Notes: a model not told the origin generated them from the sequence alone. DNA of 64,000 nt from JABDIP01 sp965212545 (GCA_965212545.1 CBDBVB010000030.1:186001-250000), one strand, 5' to 3'; shown: positions 28,259 through 36,497, numbered from the stretch's first letter. A program made the numbers and translations.

Positions 28259-30238
28259 TCAAACGTCCAGTTCGCCGACCTTCGGGGCGTTTTCCTGGAT
28301 GAAGGCGAGCCGCAGTTCAGGTTTGCGGCCCATCAGGCGCTCGACAAGCTCGGCGGTTCGCCTGGTGCCATCGGGGTCGTCGGCATCCGGCAGCCGGACC
28401 TGGAACAGGGTGCGCTTGGCCGGATCCATGGTGGTTTCGCGCAGCTGTGCCGGATACATCTCCCCCAGCCCCTTGAAGCGGCTGACATCGACCGTGCTCT
28501 TGCCGGCGAACACCGTCCCCATCAGCTCGTCCTTGTGGGCATCGTCGCGGGCGTAGGCGACAGTCGAGCCATGCTGCAGCCGGTAGAGCGGGGGCTGTGC
28601 CAGATAGAGATGACCGTCCGCCACCAGTCCCCGCATCTCACGGAAGAAGAACGTCATCAGCAGTGAGGCGATATGGGCGCCGTCGACATCGGCGTCGGTC
28701 ATGATCACCACCCGGTCGTAGCGCAGCTTGTCCTCGCCATATTCGCTGCGGGTGCCGCAGCCCAGCGCCTGGACCAGGTTGGCGACCTCTTGATTGCCGG
28801 CCAGCTTGTCGGCCGAGGCACTGGCCACGTTCAGGATCTTGCCGCGCAGCGGCAGGATCGCCTGGGTCTCCCGATCGCGGGCCGATTTTGCCGAACCGCC
28901 GGCGCTGTCGCCCTCCACCAGGAAGATTTCGGTGCCGTCGGCGGAGGTGCGGCTGCAATCGGTCAGCTTGCCCGGCAGCCGGACCCGCCGGGTCGCCGTC
29001 TTGCGCGCCAAATCCTTGGCCTGCCGGCGGCGGGCGCGCTCCTCGGCCCGCTCGCTGATGCGGTCGAGCAGGATGTTGGCCGCGGCCGGGTCGGCCGACA
29101 GCCAATGGTCGAAATGATCCTTCACGGCGCCGTCGACCAGCCGGCCGGCCGACGGCGTCGCCAGCCGTTCCTTGGTCTGGCCCTGGAACTGCGGGTCGCG
29201 GATGAAGACCGAGATCATCACCGCGGCGGCGCCGACGATGTCCTCGGCGGTGATCGGCCCGGCCTTCTTCGACCCGGTTAGTTCGGCGAACCCCTTCAGA
29301 CTGCGCAGCAGCCCCGCCCTCAAGCCGGCCTCATGGGTGCCGCCCTGCGGTGTCGGGACCGTGTTGCAGTATGAGTTGGTGAAGCCATCCTCGTCGTCCG
29401 GCCAGGCGATCGCCCATTCGACATTGCCGGCGCTGTCGGGAAACTCGGCGGTGCCGGCGAATTCCCTGGGCGTCAGCATGGCGCGTCCGGCAAGCGTCGC
29501 CTGGAGGTAATCCAGCAAGCCGCCGGGGAAGCGCAGGGTGGCGGTGGCCGGTAACCCGCCATCGGGATCGGCCGCCTCCGCCGGACAGCTCCAACGGATC
29601 TCGACGCCGCGGTACAGATAGGCCTTCGACCGCGCCATACGATAGATGCGCCTGGCATCGAAGCCCGTCGACTTGCCGAATATCTTCGGGTCCGGGTGGA
29701 AGATGATCGTGGTGCCGCGGCGGTTGTTCACCGCCCCGTCGTCACGCAGCGTCCCATCGGGTTCGCCGCGCACATAGCGCTGCGACCAAAGGCGTCGGTC
29801 GCGGGCGACCTCGACCGTGAAGCGATCCGACAGGGCGTTGACCACCGAAAGCCCGACACCATGCAGCCCGCCCGAGGTGTGATAGATCTTGTTGGAGAAC
29901 TTGCCGCCGGAATGCAGCGTGGTGAGGATCACTTCCAGCGCCGATTTGCCGGGGAATTTCGGGTGTTCCTCGATCGGGATTCCGCGGCCGTTGTCGCGCA
30001 CAGTGACCGCGCCATCGGCACCCAGGCCGAGCTCGATCCAGGTGGCGTGGCCGGCCACCGCCTCGTCCATGGCGTTGTCCAGCACTTCGGCGACCAGATG
30101 GTGCATCGCCCGCTCATCGGTGCCGCCGATATACATGCCCGGCCGCCGGCGGACCGGCTCCAGCCCCTCCAGCACTTCGATGTCATGGGCGGAGTAGTCG
30201 CCTTGGGTCGGCTGGGCGCGGTCGAACAGATCTGACAT
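28259..30238 (-). CDS. parE: DNA topoisomerase IV subunit B
   Basis: ParE forms the ATPase and TOPRIM half of topoisomerase IV, which decatenates daughter chromosomes together with ParC. The 659-residue protein begins MSDLFDRAQPTQGDYSAHD. The GHKL ATPase domain shows EVLDNAMDEAVAGHA and RDNGRGIPIEEHPK, with the lid HTSGGLHGVGLSVVNALSD. TOPRIM motifs follow: FLVEGDSAGGSAK, LPLRGKILN and MTDADVDGAHI. The end has RFKGLGEMYPAQLRETTMDP. Its length and the acidic D-rich motif LP(D)ADDPDGT fit ParE rather than GyrB. The start at 30238 follows homology; the longer frame is a read-through of the divergent promoter region. It is divergent from the thioesterase gene. Confidence 0.95.
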   Translation of the reverse strand: MSDLFDRAQPTQGDYSAHDIEVLEGLEPVRRRPGMYIGGTDERAMHHLVAEVLDNAMDEAVAGHATWIELGLGADGAVTVRDNGRGIPIEEHPKFPGKSALEVILTTLHSGGKFSNKIYHTSGGLHGVGLSVVNALSDRFTVEVARDRRLWSQRYVRGEPDGTLRDDGAVNNRRGTTIIFHPDPKIFGKSTGFDARRIYRMARSKAYLYRGVEIRWSCPAEAADPDGGLPATATLRFPGGLLDYLQATLAGRAMLTPREFAGTAEFPDSAGNVEWAIAWPDDEDGFTNSYCNTVPTPQGGTHEAGLRAGLLRSLKGFAELTGSKKAGPITAEDIVGAAAVMISVFIRDPQFQGQTKERLATPSAGRLVDGAVKDHFDHWLSADPAAANILLDRISERAEERARRRQAKDLARKTATRRVRLPGKLTDCSRTSADGTEIFLVEGDSAGGSAKSARDRETQAILPLRGKILNVASASADKLAGNQEVANLVQALGCGTRSEYGEDKLRYDRVVIMTDADVDGAHIASLLMTFFFREMRGLVADGHLYLAQPPLYRLQHGSTVAYARDDAHKDELMGTVFAGKSTVDVSRFKGLGEMYPAQLRETTMDPAKRTLFQVRLPDADDPDGTRRTAELVERLMGRKPELRLAFIQENAPKVGELDV

Positions 30239-30335
30239 GGGCCGAGTATTAGAATCGCGGTGGCGGCGAGGCAAGGATATGCGGTATGCCTAGCCTAAGA
30301 TTATACAATATTTGGTATACGTCCGAAGGATTCCC

Positions 30336-30761
30336 ATGGCGAAATCCGCAGAAGGCCTGGAAGATCCTCAAGATCGCGTGCAATTGCCGCAGGGGCAGCC
30401 GGCACTTCGCACGATTGCCATGCCGGCCGATGCCAACCCGAATGGCGACATCTTCGGCGGCTGGTTGCTGAGCCAGATGGATCTCGCCGGCAGCGTCGTG
30501 GCCTATGAGCGGGCCGGCGGGCGGATCGCCACCGTGGCGATCGATGCCATGAGCTTCCGGCAACCGGTCTTCATCGGCGATCTGGTCAGCTGCTACGCGA
30601 CCGTCAGGCGGGTCGGCACCACGTCGATCCAGGTCGAGGTCGAGACCTATGTCCGGCGCCGCGAATCCCGCGATCTGGTGCTGGTCACGGACGGTCTGTT
30701 CACCTACGTCGCCATCGACCGGGGCGGCAGACCCCGCCCGGTGCCGCCGGACACCCGCTAG
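30336..30761 (+). CDS. Acyl-CoA thioesterase, YciA-like hotdog fold
   Basis: The ATG at 30336 follows GAAGGA with a 6-base spacer. The 141-residue protein has the hotdog family motif PNGDIFGGWLLSQMDLAGSV with the catalytic Asp, VAIDAMSFRQPVFIGDLVSC and VEVETYVRRRESRDLVLVTD. Such enzymes hydrolyse short to medium acyl-CoA and belong to the YciA group. Its last four bases overlap the end of the miniprotein gene on the other strand. Confidence 0.9.
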   Translation: MAKSAEGLEDPQDRVQLPQGQPALRTIAMPADANPNGDIFGGWLLSQMDLAGSVVAYERAGGRIATVAIDAMSFRQPVFIGDLVSCYATVRRVGTTSIQVEVETYVRRRESRDLVLVTDGLFTYVAIDRGGRPRPVPPDTR

Positions 30762-30856
30762 AGCCCGTAGGCGTGTCCGAGCACGGCGAAGCCGTACACA
30801 GCGGCGAAGAAGAGGGACAGCGCGAAGAAATCGCGGGCGAGGGGCCAGAGCCTCAT
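30758..30856 (-). CDS. 32-residue membrane miniprotein, probably SOS-induced
   Basis: An ATG at 30856 preceded by GGAGA with a 6-base spacer starts a 32-codon frame ending TAG. The product starts MRLWPLARDF; residues 10-27 are almost wholly hydrophobic or aromatic (FFALSLFFAAVYGFAVLG), so one membrane span with a short basic N-terminus, and it ends HAYGL. Its promoter contains two GTTC-N7-GTTC boxes (LexA, next entries). By size, single span and SOS control it resembles the 29-residue SidA division inhibitor of Caulobacter, but no sequence homology is claimed. The stop overlaps the thioesterase stop by four bases on the opposite strand. Confidence 0.7.
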   Translation of the reverse strand: MRLWPLARDFFALSLFFAAVYGFAVLGHAYGL

Positions 30857-30860
30857 TGAT

Positions 30861-30875
30861 GTTCTCCGTATGTTC
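30861..30875 (-). promoter_or_regulatory. LexA box 1 (alphaproteobacterial type)
   Basis: The sequence is GTTC-N7-GTTC on the plus strand, the known LexA site of Alphaproteobacteria. It overlaps the ribosome-binding region of the miniprotein gene and lies just downstream of the expected transcription start (about 30880). Confidence 0.75.
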
Positions 30876-30886
30876 CAAGTTGGATG

Positions 30887-30915
30887 ATGAGAACATAATC
30901 GGAACATTTGGTCAA
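30887..30915 (-). promoter_or_regulatory. Sigma-70 promoter of the miniprotein gene
   Basis: Read on the minus strand, TTGACC (30915-30910) and TCTCAT (30892-30887) are 17 bases apart, matching the consensus at five and four of six positions. LexA box 2 sits between and beside these hexamers. Transcription should start near 30880, leaving a leader of about 24 bases. Confidence 0.6.
30891..30905 (-). promoter_or_regulatory. LexA box 2 (alphaproteobacterial type)
   Basis: The plus strand reads GAAC-N7-GAAC, the reverse complement of the same site. It fills the spacer of the promoter above, the classical place for LexA repression. The two boxes have 15 bases between them. Confidence 0.78.
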
Positions 30916-30921
30916 ACGGAA

Positions 30922-30950
30922 TTGACGAGTCCGGGCCGGGACTCTATCGA
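30922..30950 (+). promoter_or_regulatory. Divergent promoter of the gene at 31003
   Basis: TTGACG (30922) and TATCGA (30945) are 17 bases apart on the plus strand. It starts only seven bases beyond the minus-strand -35 hexamer, so the two promoters stand back to back; LexA box 2 is upstream of it and may not affect it. Confidence 0.45.
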
Positions 30951-31002
30951 CCCTGGCGCTGCCGAATGCGTAAGATCAAATCGGTCAGGTAAGGGAGGTC
31001 CG

Positions 31003-31368
31003 ATGCGTGCCTGGATCGTTGCGGTTTCAGCGCTGATATCATTGACGGTACCGTCCGCCGCCGGCGAAGCCGATGTGCTGGACGTCCAGTTGCGGCAGGC
31101 CGGAGACGGCAGCTATTCGGTCACGGTGACCGTGCGCCATGGCGATGCCGGCTGGGACCATTACGCCGACCGCTGGGAGGTGGTGGCGCCCGATGGAACA
31201 ATACTTGGCACCCGGGTCCTGCTGCATCCCCACGACAACGAGCAGCCATTCACCCGCGGCCAGAGCGGTATCCGAATCCCCGCCGACATCGACACCGTTA
31301 TCGTGCGCGCCCATGACAGCGTTCACGGACTGGGCGGTGCCGAGCGAACGGTCACCGTGCCGCGCTGA
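31003..31368 (+). CDS. Small secreted protein of unknown function
   Basis: The ATG at 31003 follows AAGGGAGGTCCG. The 121-residue protein has a signal peptide (MRAWIVAVSALISLTVPSAA) and a mature part with an alternating strand pattern: DVQLRQAGDGSYSVTVTVRH, HYADRWEVVAPDGTILGTRV, LHPHDNEQPFTRGQSG, and VIVRAHDSVHGLGG. This looks like a small beta-sandwich with several conserved His residues, as in copper-chaperone-like or fibronectin-like folds, but I cannot assign a family. It is divergent from the SOS-controlled miniprotein gene. Confidence 0.75.
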   Translation: MRAWIVAVSALISLTVPSAAGEADVLDVQLRQAGDGSYSVTVTVRHGDAGWDHYADRWEVVAPDGTILGTRVLLHPHDNEQPFTRGQSGIRIPADIDTVIVRAHDSVHGLGGAERTVTVPR

Positions 31369-31499
31369 CGATCCTCGGGCTTGATCCTTGCCCATGTGCC
31401 GCCGGGCGCGGTAGACTTCCCGTCACGGGGCCATCTGCGGCCGCCCCGTCAGGCATCCGCCCAAGCGCCGCCCCGCCGGATTTCGGGAGGGGCTTTGTG

Positions 31500-31853
31500 A
31501 TGGGCGGTTTTTTCATGTCCGTGGTCGAACTCAACAGGCTGGTTGGTACGAATTCCCTGCCGGCGGTCATCGACGTGCGCAAACGCGCGGCGTTCGAGGC
31601 CGATGACGCGATGCTGCCGACGGCGCGCTGGCATGATTATGCCGAGGTCGATTGCTGGTCGGCCGAACTCGACCGGGCTGAACCGGTCGTCCTGTATTGC
31701 GTGCACGGCCATGAGGTCAGCCAGGGGGCGGCGGCGGAACTGCGGCGGCGCGGCTATGATGCGCGCGTGCTGACCGGCGGAATCGAAGCGTGGCGAGAGG
31801 CCGGCGCGCCTCTGGTCGGGAAGTCCGAATCCGCCGCCGGACAGGCCGAATGA
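31500..31853 (+). CDS. Rhodanese-like domain protein next to chrA
   Basis: ATG at 31500 follows GGGAGGGG (a GTG one codon upstream is possible, as is Met at 31515). The 117-residue protein is a single rhodanese domain: AVIDVRKRAAFEADD, then PVVLYCVHGHEVSQGAAAEL with the active-site Cys in a YCVHGHEVSQ loop, and GYDARVLTGGIEAWREAG. The gene ends in an ATGA overlap with chrA, so both are translated together. Rhodanese genes often accompany chrA (as ChrE or fused to ChrB), which suggests a role in chromate response or sulfur chemistry; unproven. Confidence 0.88.
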   Translation: MGGFFMSVVELNRLVGTNSLPAVIDVRKRAAFEADDAMLPTARWHDYAEVDCWSAELDRAEPVVLYCVHGHEVSQGAAAELRRRGYDARVLTGGIEAWREAGAPLVGKSESAAGQAE

Positions 31854-33172
31854 GCACAGGATCGACGGAGGGAAGAGGGGCGGACGATCCGCCGCCCGGT
31901 TTCGCCATGGCACTCGGCGTTTGGGGCCGGCTGGGCTTGATGTCCTTTGGCGGGCCCGCCGGTCAGATCGCCTTGATGCACCGGATGCTGGTCGAAGAAC
32001 ACGGCTGGCTGAGTGAAGCCCAGTTCCTGCGGGCGCTGAATTTCTGCATGCTGCTGCCGGGGCCGGAGGCCATGCAGCTTGCGACCTATGCCGGCTGGCG
32101 CTTGCACGGAATTCGGGGCGGGCTGGCAGCCGGCATGCTGTTCGTGCTGCCCGGTGCGGCCATCATGCTGCTTTTGGCCGCCATCTATGCCCGGTTCGGC
32201 GAGGCGGATCTCGTGGCGTCGCTGTTCTTCGGCATCAAGGCGGCGGTGCTGGCGATCGTCGTCGAGGCACTGCTGCGAATTTCGCGGCGGGCGCTGAAAT
32301 CGCCCGGAGACTGGACCATTGCCGGCTGCGCGTTCGTGGCGATCTTCGTGCTGGGCGTGCCATTTCCACTGATCGTGGTGGCCAGCGCGGCAATCGGCGC
32401 GTTCCGCGCCCTGGGTCGGCCGGTGCAGGAGGAGGACGGTGGCTCGCCGCCAGCGCCGGTATCGTTGCGCCGAACCGCCGCCACGGTCGTCGTTTGGCTG
32501 GCATTGTGGTTCGCGCCGCTGCTGGCGGTCGCGTCGATGCTCGGCGCCGACCATGTGCTGGTCGAGATCGGGGTGTTCTTTTCCAAGCTGGCGGTGGTGA
32601 CCTTCGGTGGCGCCTATGCGGTACTGGCCTACATGGCGCAGGCCGCGGTGGAAACCCATGGCTGGGTGACGCCGGGCGCCATGCTGGACGGGCTGGGCCT
32701 GGCCGAGACGACTCCCGGGCCGCTGATCCTGGTGACCCAGTTCATCGGCTTCCTGGCGGCCCATGGCTGGCAGGACGGGCAGTCCCAATGGCTCGGACTC
32801 GCCGGTGCGGCGATGACGCTCTGGGTGACTTTCACACCGTGTTTTCTGTGGGTCTTGGCCGGCGCGCCCTACATCGAGGCGTTGGCGCATCGCCCGATGA
32901 TGTCGGCAGCCCTGGCCGGGATCACTGCGGCCGTCGTGGGGGTGATCCTGAACCTGGCGCTATGGTTCGGCCTTCAGGTCCTGTTCCGGGACTTCGGAAC
33001 CCTCGAACTGGGACCAGTCCGCCTCGCCCTGCCGGTCTTGGAGTCGGTCGATTGGCGGTCATTGGTGGTGGTTGCGGCTGCCACTCTTTGCCTGTTCGTA
33101 GGTCGACTGGGGATTGTCGCCACGCTGGCCGTCAGCTGCCTGCTCGGTTTCGGACTGACATCGCTGCTGTGA
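31850..33172 (+). CDS. chrA: Chromate transporter, two-domain ChrA
   Basis: The ATG at 31850 overlaps the rhodanese stop. The 440-residue membrane protein is a long-chain ChrA with two homologous halves: LGLMSFGGPAGQIALMHRML with LPGPEAMQLATYAGW in the first, and LAVVTFGGAYAVLAYMAQAA with ETTPGPLILVTQFIG in the second. Each half gives about five or six membrane segments. ChrA exports chromate, probably by proton or sulfate exchange at the inner membrane, and gives chromate resistance. No chrB regulator gene is visible in the window. Confidence 0.93.
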   Translation: MSTGSTEGRGADDPPPGFAMALGVWGRLGLMSFGGPAGQIALMHRMLVEEHGWLSEAQFLRALNFCMLLPGPEAMQLATYAGWRLHGIRGGLAAGMLFVLPGAAIMLLLAAIYARFGEADLVASLFFGIKAAVLAIVVEALLRISRRALKSPGDWTIAGCAFVAIFVLGVPFPLIVVASAAIGAFRALGRPVQEEDGGSPPAPVSLRRTAATVVVWLALWFAPLLAVASMLGADHVLVEIGVFFSKLAVVTFGGAYAVLAYMAQAAVETHGWVTPGAMLDGLGLAETTPGPLILVTQFIGFLAAHGWQDGQSQWLGLAGAAMTLWVTFTPCFLWVLAGAPYIEALAHRPMMSAALAGITAAVVGVILNLALWFGLQVLFRDFGTLELGPVRLALPVLESVDWRSLVVVAAATLCLFVGRLGIVATLAVSCLLGFGLTSLL

Positions 33173-33181
33173 TTCCGCCGG

Positions 33182-34060
33182 TCAGGCCGGAAGCTGTTCG
33201 AACCAGATCAGGTGTTCCGCGTTGCCCCCCGGCGTGCGGCCGAGGGATATGCTGCCAGTTCCCGTGAGTTGCAGCTTGTCGCGCTTCAGCAACAACGGTG
33301 CGCGCCCATCGGTCTGGACATAGGTGCCGTTGGTGCTGAGGTCGCTGATGTAGAAACTGCCGCGTGTTCCGACGATCGTCGCATGCCGTCGCGACACCGC
33401 GGTATCCGGCACGACGAGGTCGTTGTCGTCGACCCGGCCGATGGTGATCTTGCCTGTCTCTCCGGGGACGGTCAGCCGGCGGCCGCCATAATCCAACCCC
33501 AGCCGGACGTCACCCCGCGGACGGTCGGCACCCAGCCCGGCCATCACCGTCATGTCCTCGTCGGGGATTGCGATCTCATGCACGGTGATCGGGGCGCTCT
33601 TGCCCTTGACGGACGTCTCCCGGTCCAACAGACGGGTGCCGCCCCGGTTCTGTGCCGACAGGCCGCAGGCCGCCTCATCGGTCATCAGCGCTTCGCCGGG
33701 CCATGCCAGGGCGGCGACGCGCGCCGCGAGGTTCACCGTGTCGCCGTAGACATCGCCGGCATCCTCGATCACTGGGCCGATATTGAATCCGATCCGGACG
33801 GACAGGGTGTCGGAGCGCTGCGATTCCATGATGTTGGATGCCGCCTGATAGGCTGAATCCGCGTCGGGCAGGACGGCGAGCAACTCTGCATCGGCAGTCT
33901 TGACCACGCGACCGCTATGGGCGGCGACGGCCGTTGCCATGGCATCGGCGCACTGGGCGATGCGGCGGTGGGCGCGATCGTCCCCGAGCGCCTCATAGAG
34001 CCGTGCACTTTCGCAAACCACTGCGAACAGCACGGCGATACGGCTTTGGTCCTGCGACAT
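33182..34060 (-). CDS. Degenerate class III cyclase domain fused to FHA domain
   Basis: The 292-residue protein matches the intact paralogue at 62861-63748 across its length. Residues 1 to about 165 have the class III cyclase fold (GFNIGPVIEDAGDVYGDTVN, then LAARVAALAWPGEALMTDEA). The two metal-binding Asp that are D14 and D58 in the paralogue are Val14 (LFAVVCESARLYE) and Ala58 (KTADAELLAV) here. Residues about 195-275 are an FHA domain (ITIGRVDDNDLVVPDTAVSR, RRHATI, LSTNGTYV), which binds phosphothreonine. Loss of both metal ligands predicts no cyclase activity, so a scaffold or regulator is likely. It converges on chrA by nine bases. Confidence 0.85.
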   Translation of the reverse strand: MSQDQSRIAVLFAVVCESARLYEALGDDRAHRRIAQCADAMATAVAAHSGRVVKTADAELLAVLPDADSAYQAASNIMESQRSDTLSVRIGFNIGPVIEDAGDVYGDTVNLAARVAALAWPGEALMTDEAACGLSAQNRGGTRLLDRETSVKGKSAPITVHEIAIPDEDMTVMAGLGADRPRGDVRLGLDYGGRRLTVPGETGKITIGRVDDNDLVVPDTAVSRRHATIVGTRGSFYISDLSTNGTYVQTDGRAPLLLKRDKLQLTGTGSISLGRTPGGNAEHLIWFEQLPA

Positions 34061-34197
34061 GTCCTGTTGCCGCCCCGGTTGCCGGTCTTATCGTGACCCG
34101 TTCCCGAGGTCTGTCGTTGCGGTCTGTCCCTGCCCGTGGAGCGACAGCCTATCGCGAATTTCGCCGGCAGGCCAAGCCCGGCGCCGCACAGGCGCCG

Positions 34198-34227
34198 TAA
34201 AGAGAAACCCCCGCCTGTCCGACGGGG
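34198..34227 (-). terminator. Rho-independent terminator of glnA
   Basis: On the minus strand CCCCGTC and GGCGGGG pair over a five-base loop (34227-34209), then GTTTCTCTTT follows. It lies 28 bases past the glnA stop, in the gap to the cyclase-FHA gene. Confidence 0.7.
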
Positions 34228-34255
34228 ATTCCGACATTGCATGTAGTACGTCCGG

Positions 34256-35668
34256 TTAGACGCTGTAATACATATTGAATTCGACCGGGTGCGGGGTGTG
34301 TTCGAAGGCGTAGACCTCCTCCCACTTCAGCTCCATGTACCCTTCCAGGGCGTCCTTGCTGAAGACGTCGCCCTTCAGCAGGAATTCGTGGTCGGCCTCC
34401 AACGCGCCGATCGCCTCGCGCAGCGAACCGCAGACCGTCGGGACGTCGGCAAGCTCTTCCGGCGGCAGGTCGTACAGGTTCTTGTCCATCGGGTCGCCCG
34501 GATGGATCTTGTTCTGGATCCCGTCGAGCCCGGCCATCAGCATCGCCGCGAAGGTCAGGTAGGGATTGCCGGACGCGTCCGGGAACCGGACCTCGACGCG
34601 CTTGCCCTTGGGGCTGGTCACGTAGGGGATACGGCAGGAGGCGGAGCGGTTGCGGGCCGAATAGGCCAGCAGCACCGGCGCCTCGAAACCCGGGATCAGC
34701 CGCTTGTAGCTGTTGGTGCTGGCATTGGAGAAGGCGTTGATCGCGCGGGCATGCTTGATGATGCCGCCGATATAGTGCAGCGCCGTCTCCGACAGATCGG
34801 CATAGCCCGAGCCGGCGAAAACCGGGCTGTCACCCTTGAAGATCGACTGGTGCACATGCATGCCGGAGCCGTTGTCGTCCTTCACCGGCTTGGGCATGAA
34901 GGTGGCGGTCTTGCCATAGGCATGGGCCACCATGTGCACGCAGTATTTGTAGATTTGCATGTTGTCGGCGCAGCTCACCAACGTGTCGAACTTCATGCCG
35001 AGTTCGTGCTGGGCCGGCGCCACCTCGTGGTGGTGCTTCTCCACCGGCACGCCCATCTCCCCCATGGTGCTGAGCATCTCGGCACGCAGATCGGAACCGC
35101 TGTCGACCGGCGGAATCGGGAAATAGCCACCCTTGATGCCCGGCCGATGGCCCATATTGCCGTCGTCGTATTCGCGGCCGGCATTGCCCGGCGCCTCCTC
35201 GCTGTCGAGGAAGTAGTAGCCGCGATGCATCTCGGAGCCGAAACGCACGTCGTCGAACACGAAGAACTCGGCCTCGGGGCCGAAATAGGCGCTGTCGCCG
35301 ACGCCCAGAGATGCCATGTAGTTCTCGGCCGCCTTGGCCACCGAGCGCGGGTCGCGGTGATAGGGCTGGCCGGTGGAGGGCTCGTGCACGTCGCAGACCA
35401 GGATCAGCGAGGGCTGTGCGGAGAACGGATCCATGACCGCCGTTGCCGGGTCCGGCAGCAGCGCCATGTCGGATTCGTTGATCGCCTTCCAGCCGGCGAT
35501 CGACGAACCGTCGAACATGAAGCCGTCGCTGAAGACATCCTCATCGATGGTGCTGATGTGCTGTGCGGTGTGCTGCCACTTGCCGCGCGGATCGGTGAAA
35601 CGCAGGTCGACGTAGCTGACGTCGTTTTCCTTGATCAGGTCGAACACCTTGGAGATGTCGTTGGACAT
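34256..35668 (-). CDS. glnA: Type I glutamine synthetase
   Basis: GlnA makes glutamine from glutamate, ammonia and ATP in a dodecamer. The 470-residue protein begins MSNDISKVFDLIKENDVSYV and has FMFDGSSIAGWKAINESDMA, EAEFFVFDDVRF, the Glu/Asp-rich ATP site HEVAPAQHELGM, HVHQSIFKGDSPVF and RLIPGFEAPVLLAYSARNRS. The adenylylation site is Tyr399 in KNLYDLPPEEL, so it should be controlled by GlnE. It follows glnB in one operon with a 107-base gap. Length is normal. Confidence 0.97.
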   Translation of the reverse strand: MSNDISKVFDLIKENDVSYVDLRFTDPRGKWQHTAQHISTIDEDVFSDGFMFDGSSIAGWKAINESDMALLPDPATAVMDPFSAQPSLILVCDVHEPSTGQPYHRDPRSVAKAAENYMASLGVGDSAYFGPEAEFFVFDDVRFGSEMHRGYYFLDSEEAPGNAGREYDDGNMGHRPGIKGGYFPIPPVDSGSDLRAEMLSTMGEMGVPVEKHHHEVAPAQHELGMKFDTLVSCADNMQIYKYCVHMVAHAYGKTATFMPKPVKDDNGSGMHVHQSIFKGDSPVFAGSGYADLSETALHYIGGIIKHARAINAFSNASTNSYKRLIPGFEAPVLLAYSARNRSASCRIPYVTSPKGKRVEVRFPDASGNPYLTFAAMLMAGLDGIQNKIHPGDPMDKNLYDLPPEELADVPTVCGSLREAIGALEADHEFLLKGDVFSKDALEGYMELKWEEVYAFEHTPHPVEFNMYYSV

Positions 35669-35775
35669 GCCTCTTTCTCTCTATTGCTTGTTTGTGGTCC
35701 CCGGACAACGGGCATGGCGCGCATCCGACCCGGCCGGTTCGGCCGGTGCGGTGCGCGGCAGCTCGTCAGATACAG

Positions 35776-36114
35776 TCAGATTGCGTCGGCACCCTTCTCC
35801 CCGGTTCGGATGCGCACGACTTCCTCGATCGGCGTGACGAAGATCTTGCCGTCGCCGATGCGGCCGGTCTCCGCGGCGCTCTGGATGGCTTCGATAGCCC
35901 TTTCGACCAGCGCGTCATCCATCACCACCTCGACCTTCACCTTCGGCAGGAAGTCGACGACATATTCCGCTCCCCGATAGAGCTCGGTATGGCCTTTCTG
36001 CCGACCGAACCCCTTGGCCTCGGTGACAGTGATCCCCTTGATGCCGATCTCGTGAAGCGCTTCTTTGACCTCGTCGAGCTTGAACGGCTTGATGATCGCT
36101 TCGACTTTTTTCAT
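35776..36114 (-). CDS. glnB: Nitrogen regulatory protein P-II
   Basis: The 112-residue PII protein starts MKKVEAIIKPFKLDEVKEAL. The T-loop has the uridylylated Tyr51 (RGAEYVVDFLPK). The end IGDGKIFVTPIEEVVRIRTG is the B and C-loop. PII senses 2-oxoglutarate, ATP/ADP and uridylylation by GlnD and adjusts GlnE, NtrB and other targets. Pairing with glnA downstream is the standard alphaproteobacterial glnBA operon. Confidence 0.97.
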   Translation of the reverse strand: MKKVEAIIKPFKLDEVKEALHEIGIKGITVTEAKGFGRQKGHTELYRGAEYVVDFLPKVKVEVVMDDALVERAIEAIQSAAETGRIGDGKIFVTPIEEVVRIRTGEKGADAI

Positions 36115-36205
36115 GAGCGTGTGCTGATGTCCCTCGATTGAATCCGTGACAGGGCCGACATGGGCTCGACGATCGCCGCCCTCACGGCATCGTTCCCTCC
36201 CTCAA

Positions 36206-36222
36206 AGCACGGCCCGTGCCAG
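36206..36222 (-). promoter_or_regulatory. glnB: Sigma-54 promoter of glnBA in the 36115-36497 gap
   Basis: Minus-strand CTGGCACGGGCCGTGCT matches YTGGCACGRNNNTTGCW at all specified positions except one (T to G), with GG and GC at the right spacing. Transcription should start about 80 bases before the glnB ATG. GCAC and GTGC half-sites upstream (around 36308-36331) do not have NtrC spacing. Nothing else was recognised in the gap. Confidence 0.7.
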
Positions 36223-36497
36223 ATTGGCATGTGGCGGGAAACGGCGATTTTCGGTCGGATCGTCTCGGGGCCTTTTCCCCTCGCCGTCGTCAATTGCCCA
36301 ATTTTTAGCACTGTTGCGCAAGATTTGTGCATCAAATCGGCTATTTCTTGGGCAGAGCCGGATTGGCGCCCTGCGCGACGGTCACGACACGTCCATTGCG
36401 GTTTTCTCACCCGAAAACCCGGTCTTTCGGGATTGTCGGGACCCTGCCGGCCGTTCTGTGGCAGACAGGCGATAATCGGTTTCGGGAAGAGGTATCC

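Noticed and set aside
30249..30896. 215-codon minus-strand frame across the thioesterase gene
   Set aside because: It is a shadow frame; the real short gene on this strand is the 32-codon one in another frame.
36308..36331. NtrC binding site before glnB
   Set aside because: GCAC and GTGC half-sites are 15 bases apart, which is not the NtrC spacing.
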